Source: an uncultured Mycoplasmatota bacterium (GTDB lineage: Bacteria; Bacillota_I; Bacilli_A; RF39; UBA660). Taken from it: a stretch of 33,948 nt of DNA. Shown here piece by piece: positions 15,215-23,530 of the stretch (positions within the stretch are counted from its first letter, which is position 1; each line of letters opens with the position of its first letter). The notes under the pieces are model-generated. The model saw only the letters and a program-made list of their open reading frames with translations, ran no database searches and was not told where the DNA came from. The translations under genes were made by a program, and so were the position numbers. Location: NCBI GenBank assembly GCA_947056845.1, contig CAMSCJ010000016.1, positions 1 through 33,948 of the forward strand. Direction: 5' to 3'.

Positions 15215-17389
15215 TTACTTTGGTTTTTTATATGCCTTATCAATTTTTTCAATATCCTTTTTATATCCGGCTAAATCTTTATTCATATCATTAATTCTTG
15301 ACTGTTCTTTATTGTAAGCGGTATTCTTTTCTTCATATCTTGACTTCCAATATGCCTCTTCATTAGAAGCATTATCAAGTTTTCTATTGTAAGCATCAAC
15401 ACGCTTAATATCATCATCAATACGATTTTTAAGCGTATTAAAGTTAGTTGAATTAGTCATCTTAAATTTACTTTCAAAATCGGCCATTTGTTCAGCTGTA
15501 ACACCTTTATGAGCAGCCGTATATAACTTATTATAATCAGAATAAGTTAATTGACTAAATCTCTTAGTTACTCCATCAATATTAAATGTATAATCTTTTA
15601 ATTGATCATTATACTCTCCTCCCAATTCTTCAAACCTATTTTCATCAATCGTTTCAAGATTATCACGAAGAGATTGTTGCTCATGAACAGCATTATTATA
15701 TTGTTGTAAAGCTGCCATTCGCTCACTACTTAAAGAAGAAAGCCTATTTTGAGCATCACGCAACATATTCTCAGTTTCCTTAATAGCAGCTTGCCTATTT
15801 CCTTTAGCGCTATAATTGTCTTTAATTCCTGCCATTTCAGCAAATTTACCGTATGTTCGCCTAAACGGTGAAAAAACTGGATACCCCGATCTAAATTTTC
15901 CATTTGCATCCATATATGATACAGCTCTTGCATTTCTAATATCACCAGTTCTAGAAATTGCATTAGAAGCAATATCATTCCACTTGGCACCACTTAATCC
16001 TTCACCTGATTTTTTAAAACCTCGAAGTGCACCTGTAGCAGAACGCAAACCTGTTCCAACTGCACCTGTTCCAAAAGCTAGTCCCGAACGAACTAAACCT
16101 CCAAAACCTAATTTTCCATCATTGTCATCTTTAATCATCTTAGCTTTACCAATAGCATTACCAAATGCTCCACCAATAATACCGCCTGTTATTCCAGCAA
16201 TACCACCAGCGATAGCAGCTGTACTCTTAGCGTCACGCATAAAGCCACCAAGACTACCGAATAAATTTTCAATTAATTTAGGAAGTTGTAAAGCAAATAG
16301 GAAACAACCGATAATCAAAAATATAATTACCAATGGGTACTCTTTAAAAGTATAAGTCGTTCCCGAATAACCTGCTACCCCATTTGACGCTGTTAAAACC
16401 TTTGTGATAATCATAATTGCGAAATAGAAAGCTATTAATCTAATGAATAATTGTAAAAATGTACTTATTGTTTCTTTAAACCATTTATTAAACATACTAT
16501 TAGAATTATCCTTAGGTTCAATATAAGTAATAATTGGTAATGGTGCAATTAAATTTAAAAACGATAGCTTAACACTTCTAATAGCAACACTTACCGCTAT
16601 TATAACTAAAACAATAATACAAATTGCGCCTATTAATAATCCAAATAACCCATCCACATGAATAACCGCCGTTTTATCAATCTGTAACATAGCAACATCA
16701 ATCAAGGCTTTATACATGTTTCTCTCTTTTAATCCATTACACATAGCATTATAAATATCTGGATCCTCTTTTTTGATAATTTCCTCAACACAATAACTAT
16801 GGCAAACTTCCTTCTCACTAACATCTGTAGCTTTAATAAATTCATCACAAGAATCTAATGTAGCACCATCAACATCACCCCATATATCAGCTTCAGTATT
16901 AAAAGTAACAAAAGGAGCAAGAATTGAATAAGCTAAATAATCAGATGTTTTTATACCTATACCCATATCTGGATCAATGTTGTTTGAATCAGGATCACCT
17001 GTACCCTGACCAAACACTAATCTTTCCAAAACAGCATCTTTTAAAAGTAGACCCTGCAACTCAAAAGCCTTTTCAAAAATCGTATTTATTGTTCCAAGCA
17101 AAACTAAAACAATAACCACTTTCGTTAGAAGTTTTCCAGCCCCAGTTTGTTGGTCAGCAATTTTATCTGGATTAGTAATATATTGAATAACAGAAAAAGT
17201 TAACTTAAATATCATGAATAAACCAATAAGTCCAAAAACATTACTTTTCATTTTATCAAAAGTATCATTTCCAAGTATATTAGCATCAGCTAACATGACA
17301 ATAAGGTTATATAATGATCGAACCATAAAGCCAATAAACTGAAAAACAAATGTACTAAGAAGATTATAAACGGCTCTTACTAATGACAT
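15215..17389 (-). CDS. VirB6/TrbL-like polytopic channel protein with a coiled-coil tail (copy 2)
   Basis: 724 residues. TM helices lie at about 14-35, 50-72 and 86-106. A long extracellular loop with several Cys (about 120-245) follows, then more TMs between about 250 and 375, including FLQLFIRLIAFYFAIMI. A Gly/Ala-rich stretch (GGIAGITGGIIGGAFG) leads into a ~280-residue hydrophilic tail with strong coiled-coil character (about 535-724, ending KDIEKIDKAYKKPK). The N-terminal two-thirds are clearly paralogous to the next upstream gene (shared IIGLFMLFK/LIGLFMIFK, AFELQG/AYQLQG, ITYIEPKD/ISYVDVKD). VirB6-type proteins form the inner-membrane part of the T4SS channel. AGGAGGTG precedes the ATG. 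Confidence 0.85.
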   Translation of the reverse strand: MSLVRAVYNLLSTFVFQFIGFMVRSLYNLIVMLADANILGNDTFDKMKSNVFGLIGLFMIFKLTFSVIQYITNPDKIADQQTGAGKLLTKVVIVLVLLGTINTIFEKAFELQGLLLKDAVLERLVFGQGTGDPDSNNIDPDMGIGIKTSDYLAYSILAPFVTFNTEADIWGDVDGATLDSCDEFIKATDVSEKEVCHSYCVEEIIKKEDPDIYNAMCNGLKERNMYKALIDVAMLQIDKTAVIHVDGLFGLLIGAICIIVLVIIAVSVAIRSVKLSFLNLIAPLPIITYIEPKDNSNSMFNKWFKETISTFLQLFIRLIAFYFAIMIITKVLTASNGVAGYSGTTYTFKEYPLVIIFLIIGCFLFALQLPKLIENLFGSLGGFMRDAKSTAAIAGGIAGITGGIIGGAFGNAIGKAKMIKDDNDGKLGFGGLVRSGLAFGTGAVGTGLRSATGALRGFKKSGEGLSGAKWNDIASNAISRTGDIRNARAVSYMDANGKFRSGYPVFSPFRRTYGKFAEMAGIKDNYSAKGNRQAAIKETENMLRDAQNRLSSLSSERMAALQQYNNAVHEQQSLRDNLETIDENRFEELGGEYNDQLKDYTFNIDGVTKRFSQLTYSDYNKLYTAAHKGVTAEQMADFESKFKMTNSTNFNTLKNRIDDDIKRVDAYNRKLDNASNEEAYWKSRYEEKNTAYNKEQSRINDMNKDLAGYKKDIEKIDKAYKKPK

Positions 17390-17423
17390 TTATTACCACA
17401 CCTCCTAAGGGCTATATTATTAT

Positions 17424-17453
17424 AGTATAACATATAACCAATTAATATTTCAA
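17424..17453 (-). promoter_or_regulatory. Possible internal promoter before the second VirB6-like gene
   Basis: TTGAAA (17448-17453), an 18-base spacer and TATACT (17424-17429) preceded by TGT, read on the minus strand in the 82-base gap between the two VirB6-like genes. No terminator precedes it, so it would add to operon read-through. Confidence 0.45.
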
Positions 17454-17471
17454 TTATTTTAAGTATAATTA

Positions 17472-19529
17472 TCAATCTTTAGAAATTTTATGTTTTTCCA
17501 ATAATTCTAGTCTTTCTTTTATTTGCTCAAGCTCATTATCCATATCATCTTGCTTAGAATATAGACTGTCATATTTATTATATATGCCTTCATTTATTAT
17601 ATGATCGCCTTCTCCTCTCGCAGTCATCTCACTAACATACTCTGAATAACTACTATAATGTTGTTTGAAAGCATTCTCGATATCATTAGGATTTTCCTCA
17701 TTTGCCAAACTAAATGACAAAAACTCTTGTCCTTGTGCATATTGGTCATTTAAATTAGTTTGACGAGTTTGTAAAGCATCAATTTCGGATTGTATATCCT
17801 TTGAGTCCAAACCACTAATGCCATAATTCCTAGATTCACGTGCCATACTACTCTCACGAATACTAGATGTTACATCCCCTGATTTATAAGTACCCTTATT
17901 TTCAGCCAATTTTTTAGCCGTTCTGGCACTTGAACTTACGCCACCAGCCACAATACTACCAGGAACTCTTAAAATACTGATTGGAACGCCTGCAACATTT
18001 TTAATAGTTGATCCAAATACACCTAATTTACCAAACAAACCATGTGAAGTAGCTAAGTTAGTTTTAAAATTTTTCATACTTCCACTAGCATTAGAAAAAC
18101 TATTTTTAACATTCTTTATATTATCAGGTGTAGCAGCAATATTAGCTGCAGTTCCACCAATCGCCGAAATACCAATAGCCGAAGCCCCGATTGCAAATTT
18201 TCCAACATCCTTAATTAGACTTAAAAAACCATTTTCTTTATTTAAATTAAATAATGTGCACAATAATTGCGGCATTTGTAAAGTAAAGAGTAAAATTCCA
18301 ATAATTAAAAACACATTTACCATGATTTCATTATTAGAAAAACTGCCAAGCATAGCTTTAAATAATAATATAGAGAAAAACACAACAGCTAATCGAATAA
18401 ATAATTGTAAATAAGTAGTTATTGTCTCTTTTAACCAACCATTAAACAATTTGCTGTCCTTAACATCAACATAGGATATAATAGGAATAGGCGAAATAAC
18501 TTGTAAAAAGGCAAGCTTGACACTCCTAATAGCAATATTGACACAAATAACGATTAATAAAAATGTCACAACCAATCCTACCAAAGTAGCTAAAATAAAA
18601 TTATATTCAAAAATAAAATCACCATCTGAATATTCTTGTAATTTTGGATTACAAACATTCGGATGCACGCCCTTATAAAATACAGGATCAGTTTCTATTG
18701 CTGTAATTATTTCTGAAGATAGCATTAATGATACTGATCTTTCATTACGTGCCTTATTTATTAAGTCATATATATATTTTCCATCTCTTACACCACAATA
18801 ATGCGTCCAATCAGGAAAAATTGTAATTTGAGTATCCTCTCCAGACTTGCATTTATAATATAAATCTCGACTATCTGGATATATACCTTCATCATCTGGC
18901 ATTCCATAAGCTGGATTTATCGTAGTTGGATAATATAAATAATAAGCACATTTTGGCAAAGTTGGGCAAATAGGGCCAGGCTTGCAACAATAGTTTAAAT
19001 CAATTGCATTTGTTGTATCATCGCCTTCTAAAAATATATTAGGGCAATCACTAAAAGCCAAAGCCAATGGTCCTTCAACATTATAATTCAAAAAATTACT
19101 AAAGACTAAATATCCAACCTCATCACCGATTTTCCCAAGTTCATTATTCCCACCACTAGCACCATCACCCAAAATAATATTTCCAATAATATTATCACGC
19201 AAAATAATTCCCTGCAATTGATAAGCTTTTTCAAAAATTGCAGGAACTGTTGGAATCAAAACTAACGCTATAATAACCCTTTGAACAATTTTACTAGCCG
19301 ATTGTTGTTTATCAGGATCAACAATATAATTAATTATTACTAAGACGAGCTTAAATAACATGAAAAGTCCAATTATGCCATATACACGATTTATAACACT
19401 ATCAACAAATTCATTTGCTATATTAACATCCGCAAGTTGTAAAAGCAATGTATAAACCTTGCTAATCATTCCAGATATAAAAATATCTATCGAAGCTACT
19501 AGCGATCTAATACTAGATAAAAAATCCAT
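17472..19529 (-). CDS. VirB6/TrbL-like polytopic channel protein (copy 1)
   Basis: 685 residues with the same plan as its downstream neighbour. TMs lie near 12-32, 48-70 and 83-101. A large extracellular loop (about 110-315) contains a cysteine cluster, CCKPGPICPTLPKC (181-194). A second TM group follows at about 318-435, then an Ala/Gly-rich region and a hydrophilic tail of about 200 residues with short coiled coils (EIDALQTRQTNLNDQYAQ). Shared motifs with copy 2 in the membrane part (IAIRSVKLAFLQVISPIPII) point to tandem duplication. The tails and outer loops have diverged, so the two may form a hetero-oligomeric channel. It is the second gene of the T4SS operon. Confidence 0.85.
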   Translation of the reverse strand: MDFLSSIRSLVASIDIFISGMISKVYTLLLQLADVNIANEFVDSVINRVYGIIGLFMLFKLVLVIINYIVDPDKQQSASKIVQRVIIALVLIPTVPAIFEKAYQLQGIILRDNIIGNIILGDGASGGNNELGKIGDEVGYLVFSNFLNYNVEGPLALAFSDCPNIFLEGDDTTNAIDLNYCCKPGPICPTLPKCAYYLYYPTTINPAYGMPDDEGIYPDSRDLYYKCKSGEDTQITIFPDWTHYCGVRDGKYIYDLINKARNERSVSLMLSSEIITAIETDPVFYKGVHPNVCNPKLQEYSDGDFIFEYNFILATLVGLVVTFLLIVICVNIAIRSVKLAFLQVISPIPIISYVDVKDSKLFNGWLKETITTYLQLFIRLAVVFFSILLFKAMLGSFSNNEIMVNVFLIIGILLFTLQMPQLLCTLFNLNKENGFLSLIKDVGKFAIGASAIGISAIGGTAANIAATPDNIKNVKNSFSNASGSMKNFKTNLATSHGLFGKLGVFGSTIKNVAGVPISILRVPGSIVAGGVSSSARTAKKLAENKGTYKSGDVTSSIRESSMARESRNYGISGLDSKDIQSEIDALQTRQTNLNDQYAQGQEFLSFSLANEENPNDIENAFKQHYSSYSEYVSEMTARGEGDHIINEGIYNKYDSLYSKQDDMDNELEQIKERLELLEKHKISKD

Positions 19530-19555
19530 TTACATCACTCTTTCTAGCAAAAAAG

Positions 19556-19918
19556 CTATTCTAAACAAGTTCCTCCATGCGGTACTCCAGATATCTCTAA
19601 AAGCCAATTTAATAATGGTGGCAAAATAAATAAAATAACAATCGCAATTAATCTTTTAGCAAATTTTTGAGCAGTCTTGATAAGAGCATCATCTTTTCCA
19701 CCTGTAATTGCCTTAAAAAAATCTAACATACTTAAAGCAATACCAACAGCCAAAGCTACCCACTTAATCATGTCAAATAAATCTATAATAAAATCCGCAA
19801 TATTACTTCCAACAACCTCTTTACAATCAGCTGCTGTCTCATTCGCAGCTAGTATTCTTTTAGAAAAAGAAAAAAAAGAGAAAAAGAAAAATATAAATAA
19901 ATTTTTAACCTTTTTCAT
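19556..19918 (-). CDS. VirB2-like pilin/channel protein with a signal peptide (paralog E)
   Basis: 120 residues from the ATG at 19918; the earlier in-frame ATG at 19933 precedes the TTGGAGGC binding site and is rejected. A basic and Phe-rich signal peptide (cut probably after RILA) precedes two TMs, with SMLDFFKAI, then GKDDALIKTAQKFAKRLIA, a divergent copy of the family core. Of the five paralogs only this one has a clear cleavable signal, as in classical VirB2. It is the first gene of the T4SS operon and has its own promoter. Cysteines near both ends of the mature protein could pair. Confidence 0.8.
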   Translation of the reverse strand: MKKVKNLFIFFFFSFFSFSKRILAANETAADCKEVVGSNIADFIIDLFDMIKWVALAVGIALSMLDFFKAITGGKDDALIKTAQKFAKRLIAIVILFILPPLLNWLLEISGVPHGGTCLE

Positions 19919-19944
19919 ATAAGCCTCCAACATTTTTCATAACA

Positions 19945-19973
19945 ATTATATCATATAAAAAATAATAAAACAA
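19945..19973 (-). promoter_or_regulatory. Main promoter of the T4SS operon
   Basis: On the minus strand TTGTTT (19968-19973), a 17-base spacer and TATAAT (19945-19950) preceded by TGA (extended -10). It sits immediately after the terminator of the gene before it, only 27 bases from the start at 19918. Confidence 0.75.
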
Positions 19974-19997
19974 CAAAAAAAAAGAGAGAAAACTCTC
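19974..19997 (-). terminator. Terminator of the monocistronic VirB2-like gene
   Basis: GAGAG / CTCTC (19993-19997 with 19984-19988), 4-base loop, followed on the minus strand by about nine T. The T-run abuts the -35 box of the next promoter. Confidence 0.75.
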
Positions 19998-20012
19998 ATA
20001 AGCATATATATT

Positions 20013-20366
20013 TTATTTAATACCACAATTGTTATTTACAAAGCAATCAAAACAATCCCAAAATTTATTATTCTCGTCGTCGCCTCCAACCAATGAAACA
20101 ACAAATTGAACTAGAGAAACAACAAAGAATACTAAAACTGCAATAATCAATCTTTTTATTAATAAACCTTGATTCTTCTTTATATCATCTTCTTTTTGAG
20201 CCATTACAGCTTTGCCTAAATCAAGTAAACCAAAAAATACAACCATAATTGGAATAACAACTTTCATTACATTAATTATTGTTGAAATTGAAGTAGGTAA
20301 AACACTTTCAAACTCTAATTCTCCACCACCACAAGTACTCATAAGAATACTAAATAAATCTGTCAT
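20013..20366 (-). CDS. VirB2-like membrane protein with its own promoter and terminator (paralog D)
   Basis: 117 residues, GGGAGG before the ATG. Two TMs (about 33-52 and 71-94) around GLLDLGKAVMAQKEDDIKK, then LIKRLIIAVLVFFVV, the family core. Cys residues lie before the first TM and in the C-terminal CFDCFVNNNC. There is no cleavable signal peptide. It sits between the Tad genes and the T4SS operon, transcribed from its own strong promoter and closed by its own terminator. That is what is expected of a subunit needed in larger amounts than its machine. Calling it the major T4SS pilin-like subunit is an inference. Confidence 0.78.
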   Translation of the reverse strand: MTDLFSILMSTCGGGELEFESVLPTSISTIINVMKVVIPIMVVFFGLLDLGKAVMAQKEDDIKKNQGLLIKRLIIAVLVFFVVSLVQFVVSLVGGDDENNKFWDCFDCFVNNNCGIK

Positions 20367-20387
20367 TATAATACCTCCCTAAAGCTT

Positions 20388-20416
20388 ATATTACATTAAA
20401 ACCTAATAAAAGTCAA
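20388..20416 (-). promoter_or_regulatory. Strong promoter of the monocistronic VirB2-like gene
   Basis: On the minus strand TTGACT (20411-20416), a 17-base spacer and TAATAT (20388-20393) with TG immediately upstream. It occupies the 58-base gap after tadZ. Confidence 0.75.
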
Positions 20417-20424
20417 TAATTTAC

Positions 20425-21426
20425 TTAAAACAACCCTAATATTTTATTCTTTTTTGACATTTCCTCGTCAGTATCGACTTCAAAACCAAGTTTCAATAAA
20501 AATCTACTTAAAGCATGAATATTGCGTTCACGATCATCCAAAGGTGGCAAATTATAATAGACCTTCGATTTTGATTCATATTCAAATTCCAAAATATCCT
20601 TTGAACTAAGTAAACTTTTATTTAAAACAAGTTTCTTTTCCTCTTTTTTTACCTTAGAAAAGGCATTTCTATCCAACATCATTAATTTATTTAATTTAAT
20701 AATTGAGGGTTCTACTAAACATATTACATCATTGCATAAGCTCTCAGCTTGACGACTAGTATTAATATCAATTAGTACAATATCTTTATCGCTATATTTT
20801 ACAATAGTATTTCCGATATCATTACTCGTTGAATTAACCATATCTTTATCATTAAAATATATAAAATCACGTTTATCAACTTCGATTGCCATTACTGAAT
20901 AATGTTTTGATAAAAGCTTTTTCATCATATATATTAATGTCGAAGCTCCAGCCTGTTTAGTAAGATTTTTAATACCAATTACAACAGTACCTCTACCTCG
21001 AGCATATGTTTCACCACCTTCATCATCATCATCATTCTTTTCAACTTCCAATTGATGAATATGGGCTACATCTCTATATGTATTGGGGTTATTATATAAA
21101 TACATAATACCCTCAGCATTTTTAGTAAAATTATAAATCCCCATCGAAATTAATTTAGATAAATATTCAGTTGAAGAACTTTCAATAGTATCATCCAAAA
21201 GCAAAATAACTTTTTCCATATCTAAGGCAATAGATAACTTTTGTAAAGTTTTAATATCTTTATAATCTTTTACGGCTGTTATATCCAAGATCATTCGTTG
21301 AAAATAAAAATTTTGAAAAGTTGAGATTATCTCTTCTACATCAAATTCTCCATTTAAAGACTTAATTATATCTATATCTAATCCTTGTAACATTGCATTA
21401 TATTTATTTGTTATTATTACATTCAT
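20425..21426 (-). CDS. tadZ: TadZ/CpaE-like protein with a degenerate P-loop
   Basis: 333 residues. An N-terminal receiver-like region (about 1-110; strands MNVIIT, MILDIT, VILLLDD) and an acidic linker (NDDDDEGG) precede a ParA/MinD-like domain. Its P-loop reads TKQAGASTL (156-164): the deviant-Walker lysine before the loop is kept (Lys157), but the Walker A lysine before the S/T is Ala162. The loss suggests weak or absent ATPase activity. TadZ proteins place Tad pilus machines in the cell. Position after the pilin genes and the two-domain plan support the call; sequence similarity to characterised TadZ is low. Confidence 0.7.
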   Translation of the reverse strand: MNVIITNKYNAMLQGLDIDIIKSLNGEFDVEEIISTFQNFYFQRMILDITAVKDYKDIKTLQKLSIALDMEKVILLLDDTIESSSTEYLSKLISMGIYNFTKNAEGIMYLYNNPNTYRDVAHIHQLEVEKNDDDDEGGETYARGRGTVVIGIKNLTKQAGASTLIYMMKKLLSKHYSVMAIEVDKRDFIYFNDKDMVNSTSNDIGNTIVKYSDKDIVLIDINTSRQAESLCNDVICLVEPSIIKLNKLMMLDRNAFSKVKKEEKKLVLNKSLLSSKDILEFEYESKSKVYYNLPPLDDRERNIHALSRFLLKLGFEVDTDEEMSKKNKILGLF

Positions 21427-21438
21427 TCTATTACCCTC

Positions 21439-21933
21439 CTATTTTTCGCCTAAGTCATAAATAATACGTGTTTCACCATAAACAGGCAATTCTAATTGAG
21501 CTCCAATGACTGGTATATCAAAATACATAAAAGTTTTTACGCCATAATAATAGCCTCGTTCAGATGGGAAAGCATATACGCAATAGTGATAATTTGAATG
21601 AGAATTTAAAGTAATACCACCCTTTTCCTTTATGCTTTCATCATCGCAATTATTTTGTGACCAACCACCATAATTAGCTTTATACCCAATTTCTGATAAT
21701 TCATGATTTATTTGTTCTTCTAAATCACTACCATTTAAATCTATCGGTTCTGGATTACCATTAATATCAACTTTGGTATTATATTCTGCATAAGCCGATA
21801 CATAATGTAGAATTTTATTTTTTACTTTATTTGCTCTAGAATAATTAACAGCAGCTGTTAAAATAATCATCATTAAAAAAGCAAAGGCTAAAACTAAACC
21901 AAATACAAAAGCATTTCCCATTGATTCTTTCAT
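21439..21933 (-). CDS. TadE-like minor pilin (pair member 2)
   Basis: 164 residues. MKESMGNA leads directly into one TM (about 9-29), then a helix and a beta-rich extracellular domain. HYCVYAFPSERGYYYGV and FDIPVIGAQLELPVYGETR match the preceding gene (WFCVYAKSEE and IDMPIIGDYLRIPVYGESN). The two are therefore paralogs, each with a cysteine pair able to form a disulfide. An N-terminal hydrophobic helix with a small globular domain is the layout of pseudopilins. No long leader precedes the TM. Confidence 0.68.
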   Translation of the reverse strand: MKESMGNAFVFGLVLAFAFLMMIILTAAVNYSRANKVKNKILHYVSAYAEYNTKVDINGNPEPIDLNGSDLEEQINHELSEIGYKANYGGWSQNNCDDESIKEKGGITLNSHSNYHYCVYAFPSERGYYYGVKTFMYFDIPVIGAQLELPVYGETRIIYDLGEK

Positions 21934-21945
21934 TTAACCACTTCC

Positions 21946-22416
21946 TTATTCAATAGTATCAAAATAATTTGAGCATTTATCCCAAAAGCAAAAAACACGA
22001 TTGCTTTCACCATAAACAGGAATTCTTAAATAATCGCCAATAATTGGCATATCGATGTAAATATAAGTTACAACCCCAAATTTGACATACTGACCATTAT
22101 ACGCTTTTGTTTCTTCAGATTTTGCGTATACACAGAACCAAAAATCAGGATTTAAGTCATCCATAGGTTGTACCCCGCGACGTGATTTACAAGAATTTTT
22201 TGTATCGGTCTGATAACCAATACTGAAAAGATAGTCATTAATACTTTGAGCTGAATTTTCATTATATCCTTCATATTTTTCAATAGCATTTATAATTCTA
22301 TTATTTGCTTTAAAGGCCTTGGAGTAACTCATAGTGCCAGCAAGAATAGCAAAAGTTATTGTAATAAATACAATTATAATATTATATAATGCTATGCTTC
22401 CAATCCCTTCACGCAT
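21946..22416 (-). CDS. TadE-like minor pilin (pair member 1)
   Basis: 156 residues beginning MREGIGSIALYN, a TM (about 9-29), then a helical stalk (KANNRIINAIEKYEGY) and a globular part with Cys residues and the signature IPVYGESNRVFCFWDKC. It is paralogous to the following gene, 12 bases downstream, and follows the Flp-like pilin by 25 bases. It is probably a minor pilin or tip component of the Tad fibre, by position and shape rather than by a known family match. Confidence 0.68.
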   Translation of the reverse strand: MREGIGSIALYNIIIVFITITFAILAGTMSYSKAFKANNRIINAIEKYEGYNENSAQSINDYLFSIGYQTDTKNSCKSRRGVQPMDDLNPDFWFCVYAKSEETKAYNGQYVKFGVVTYIYIDMPIIGDYLRIPVYGESNRVFCFWDKCSNYFDTIE

Positions 22417-22441
22417 AAGTTACTCCTCCCTAATTTAAAAA

Positions 22442-22681
22442 CTACTCTTTCTCGCCTTTTGCGTTTTTAACACAATCGTCATATCCTTCTAAAGTTTCGC
22501 TACTACCTGTAGCTGGTTGACAAGAATTCCCTTTCCAAACACCACCAGCATCTGTACAACATGTTCGTTCAGCTGTTGATTTCATCAAACTATTAATTAA
22601 TGGAGTTACAACAGCAACAATTACACCTATTAAAATAATAGCAACAACTGTTAAATTTGCTTCTCCCGCTGCCTCTTTCAT
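22442..22681 (-). CDS. Flp-like pilin (probable major Tad pilin)
   Basis: 79 residues. MKEAAGEANLTVVAIILIGVI is a short polar start leading into one TM (about 9-29), followed by a small hydrophilic part with CC and two more Cys (ERTCCTDAGGVWKGNSCQP). The size is that of Flp pilins. The leader is at most a few residues, and the classical G/xxxxEF processing site is not evident, although a Gly is followed directly by Glu (GE, residues 6-7). The gene lies between tadC and the minor pilins, and the 66-base gap before it holds a good extended -10 promoter, fitting high expression. AAAGGTGGTGA precedes the ATG. Confidence 0.72.
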   Translation of the reverse strand: MKEAAGEANLTVVAIILIGVIVAVVTPLINSLMKSTAERTCCTDAGGVWKGNSCQPATGSSETLEGYDDCVKNAKGEKE

Positions 22682-22714
22682 TATCTCACCACCTTTAACT
22701 TACCTAACACTTAT

Positions 22715-22744
22715 ATTATACCACATTTTTAAGCGAATAATCAA
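22715..22744 (-). promoter_or_regulatory. Promoter of the Flp-like pilin gene
   Basis: On the minus strand TTGATT (22739-22744), an 18-base spacer and TATAAT (22715-22720) preceded by TGG (extended -10), in the 66-base gap after tadC. Confidence 0.65.
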
Positions 22745-22747
22745 CAT

Positions 22748-23530
22748 TTAAAATTGCATCATCATCATCATCGCAAATAGCATCAAAGCTAAAATTCCGC
22801 CACCAGTAGCAAATAACATTTGCATAGTCTTATTTTCCATTTTTTCAAGACGGTCTTTATATTTTTGCTCACGTGCCTTATTTTGCAAATTTGATACAGT
22901 TTTAGAAAACATTAATAATTGTTCATGCTTATTTTCTTGGCTTCCTAAACCAAGTCTATATAATAAACGCATCATTCGCATTGAATCTCGAACAGGATAT
23001 TCTTTAGCAAAATCCATATATGGGTCCACAGAAGAATCTCCCTCTTCAATCCTTGCAACCATTTTTTCCAGACCAGGTTTAAACATCTCTGGAGCTGTCG
23101 CAATACTTCTATTTAAAGCAACTGGAACAGTATAATGCTGAATTAAAATTTCTAACCCTTTTAAGTAATAAGGTAACATTAAATTTATTCTATACAAATT
23201 AGCATTATAAAATCGACGTAATTGTGTATAAGGCATCTTAAATACTAAATAACCAATAATAACAGCAAAAATAAAATATATAAAAGTAAATTTACTTAAA
23301 AATAAGAAAATGAAAAAGATAATAACCAATAAACCATTTCTTACTCTAATTCCAAATAACTTATTCACATCAACATCATTTCCATATTTAACAGTTAACA
23401 AAAATTTATAATCATCTTCCATTAAAAATCTAAAATAAGGTTCGGTATCAGTAACAAATTTTCTTGTATCAATTTTTTTATTATACTCCAAAACAAATAA
23501 AATAATAATTGCTATAAATACAAAATTCAT
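22748..23530 (-). CDS. tadC: TadC-like inner-membrane platform protein
   Basis: 260 residues. TMs lie at about 1-15, 66-97 (two close helices) and near the C-terminus (about 237-257, MLFATGGGILALMLFAMMM). The cytosolic region between them contains the helical T2SSF core (NRSIATAPEMFKPGLEKMVA and SMRMMRLLYRLGLGSQENKH). It pairs with the TadB-like gene just before it; stop and start share one base (TAATG). TadB and TadC form the platform on which the CpaF motor adds pilins. The order cpaF-tadB-tadC is conserved in Tad loci. Confidence 0.78.
   Translation of the reverse strand: MNFVFIAIIILFVLEYNKKIDTRKFVTDTEPYFRFLMEDDYKFLLTVKYGNDVDVNKLFGIRVRNGLLVIIFFIFLFLSKFTFIYFIFAVIIGYLVFKMPYTQLRRFYNANLYRINLMLPYYLKGLEILIQHYTVPVALNRSIATAPEMFKPGLEKMVARIEEGDSSVDPYMDFAKEYPVRDSMRMMRLLYRLGLGSQENKHEQLLMFSKTVSNLQNKAREQKYKDRLEKMENKTMQMLFATGGGILALMLFAMMMMMQF

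Noticed and set aside
15816..16355. Plus-strand 179-codon frame
   Set aside because: Antisense shadow of the Gly/Ala-rich part of the VirB6-like gene; no binding site or promoter.
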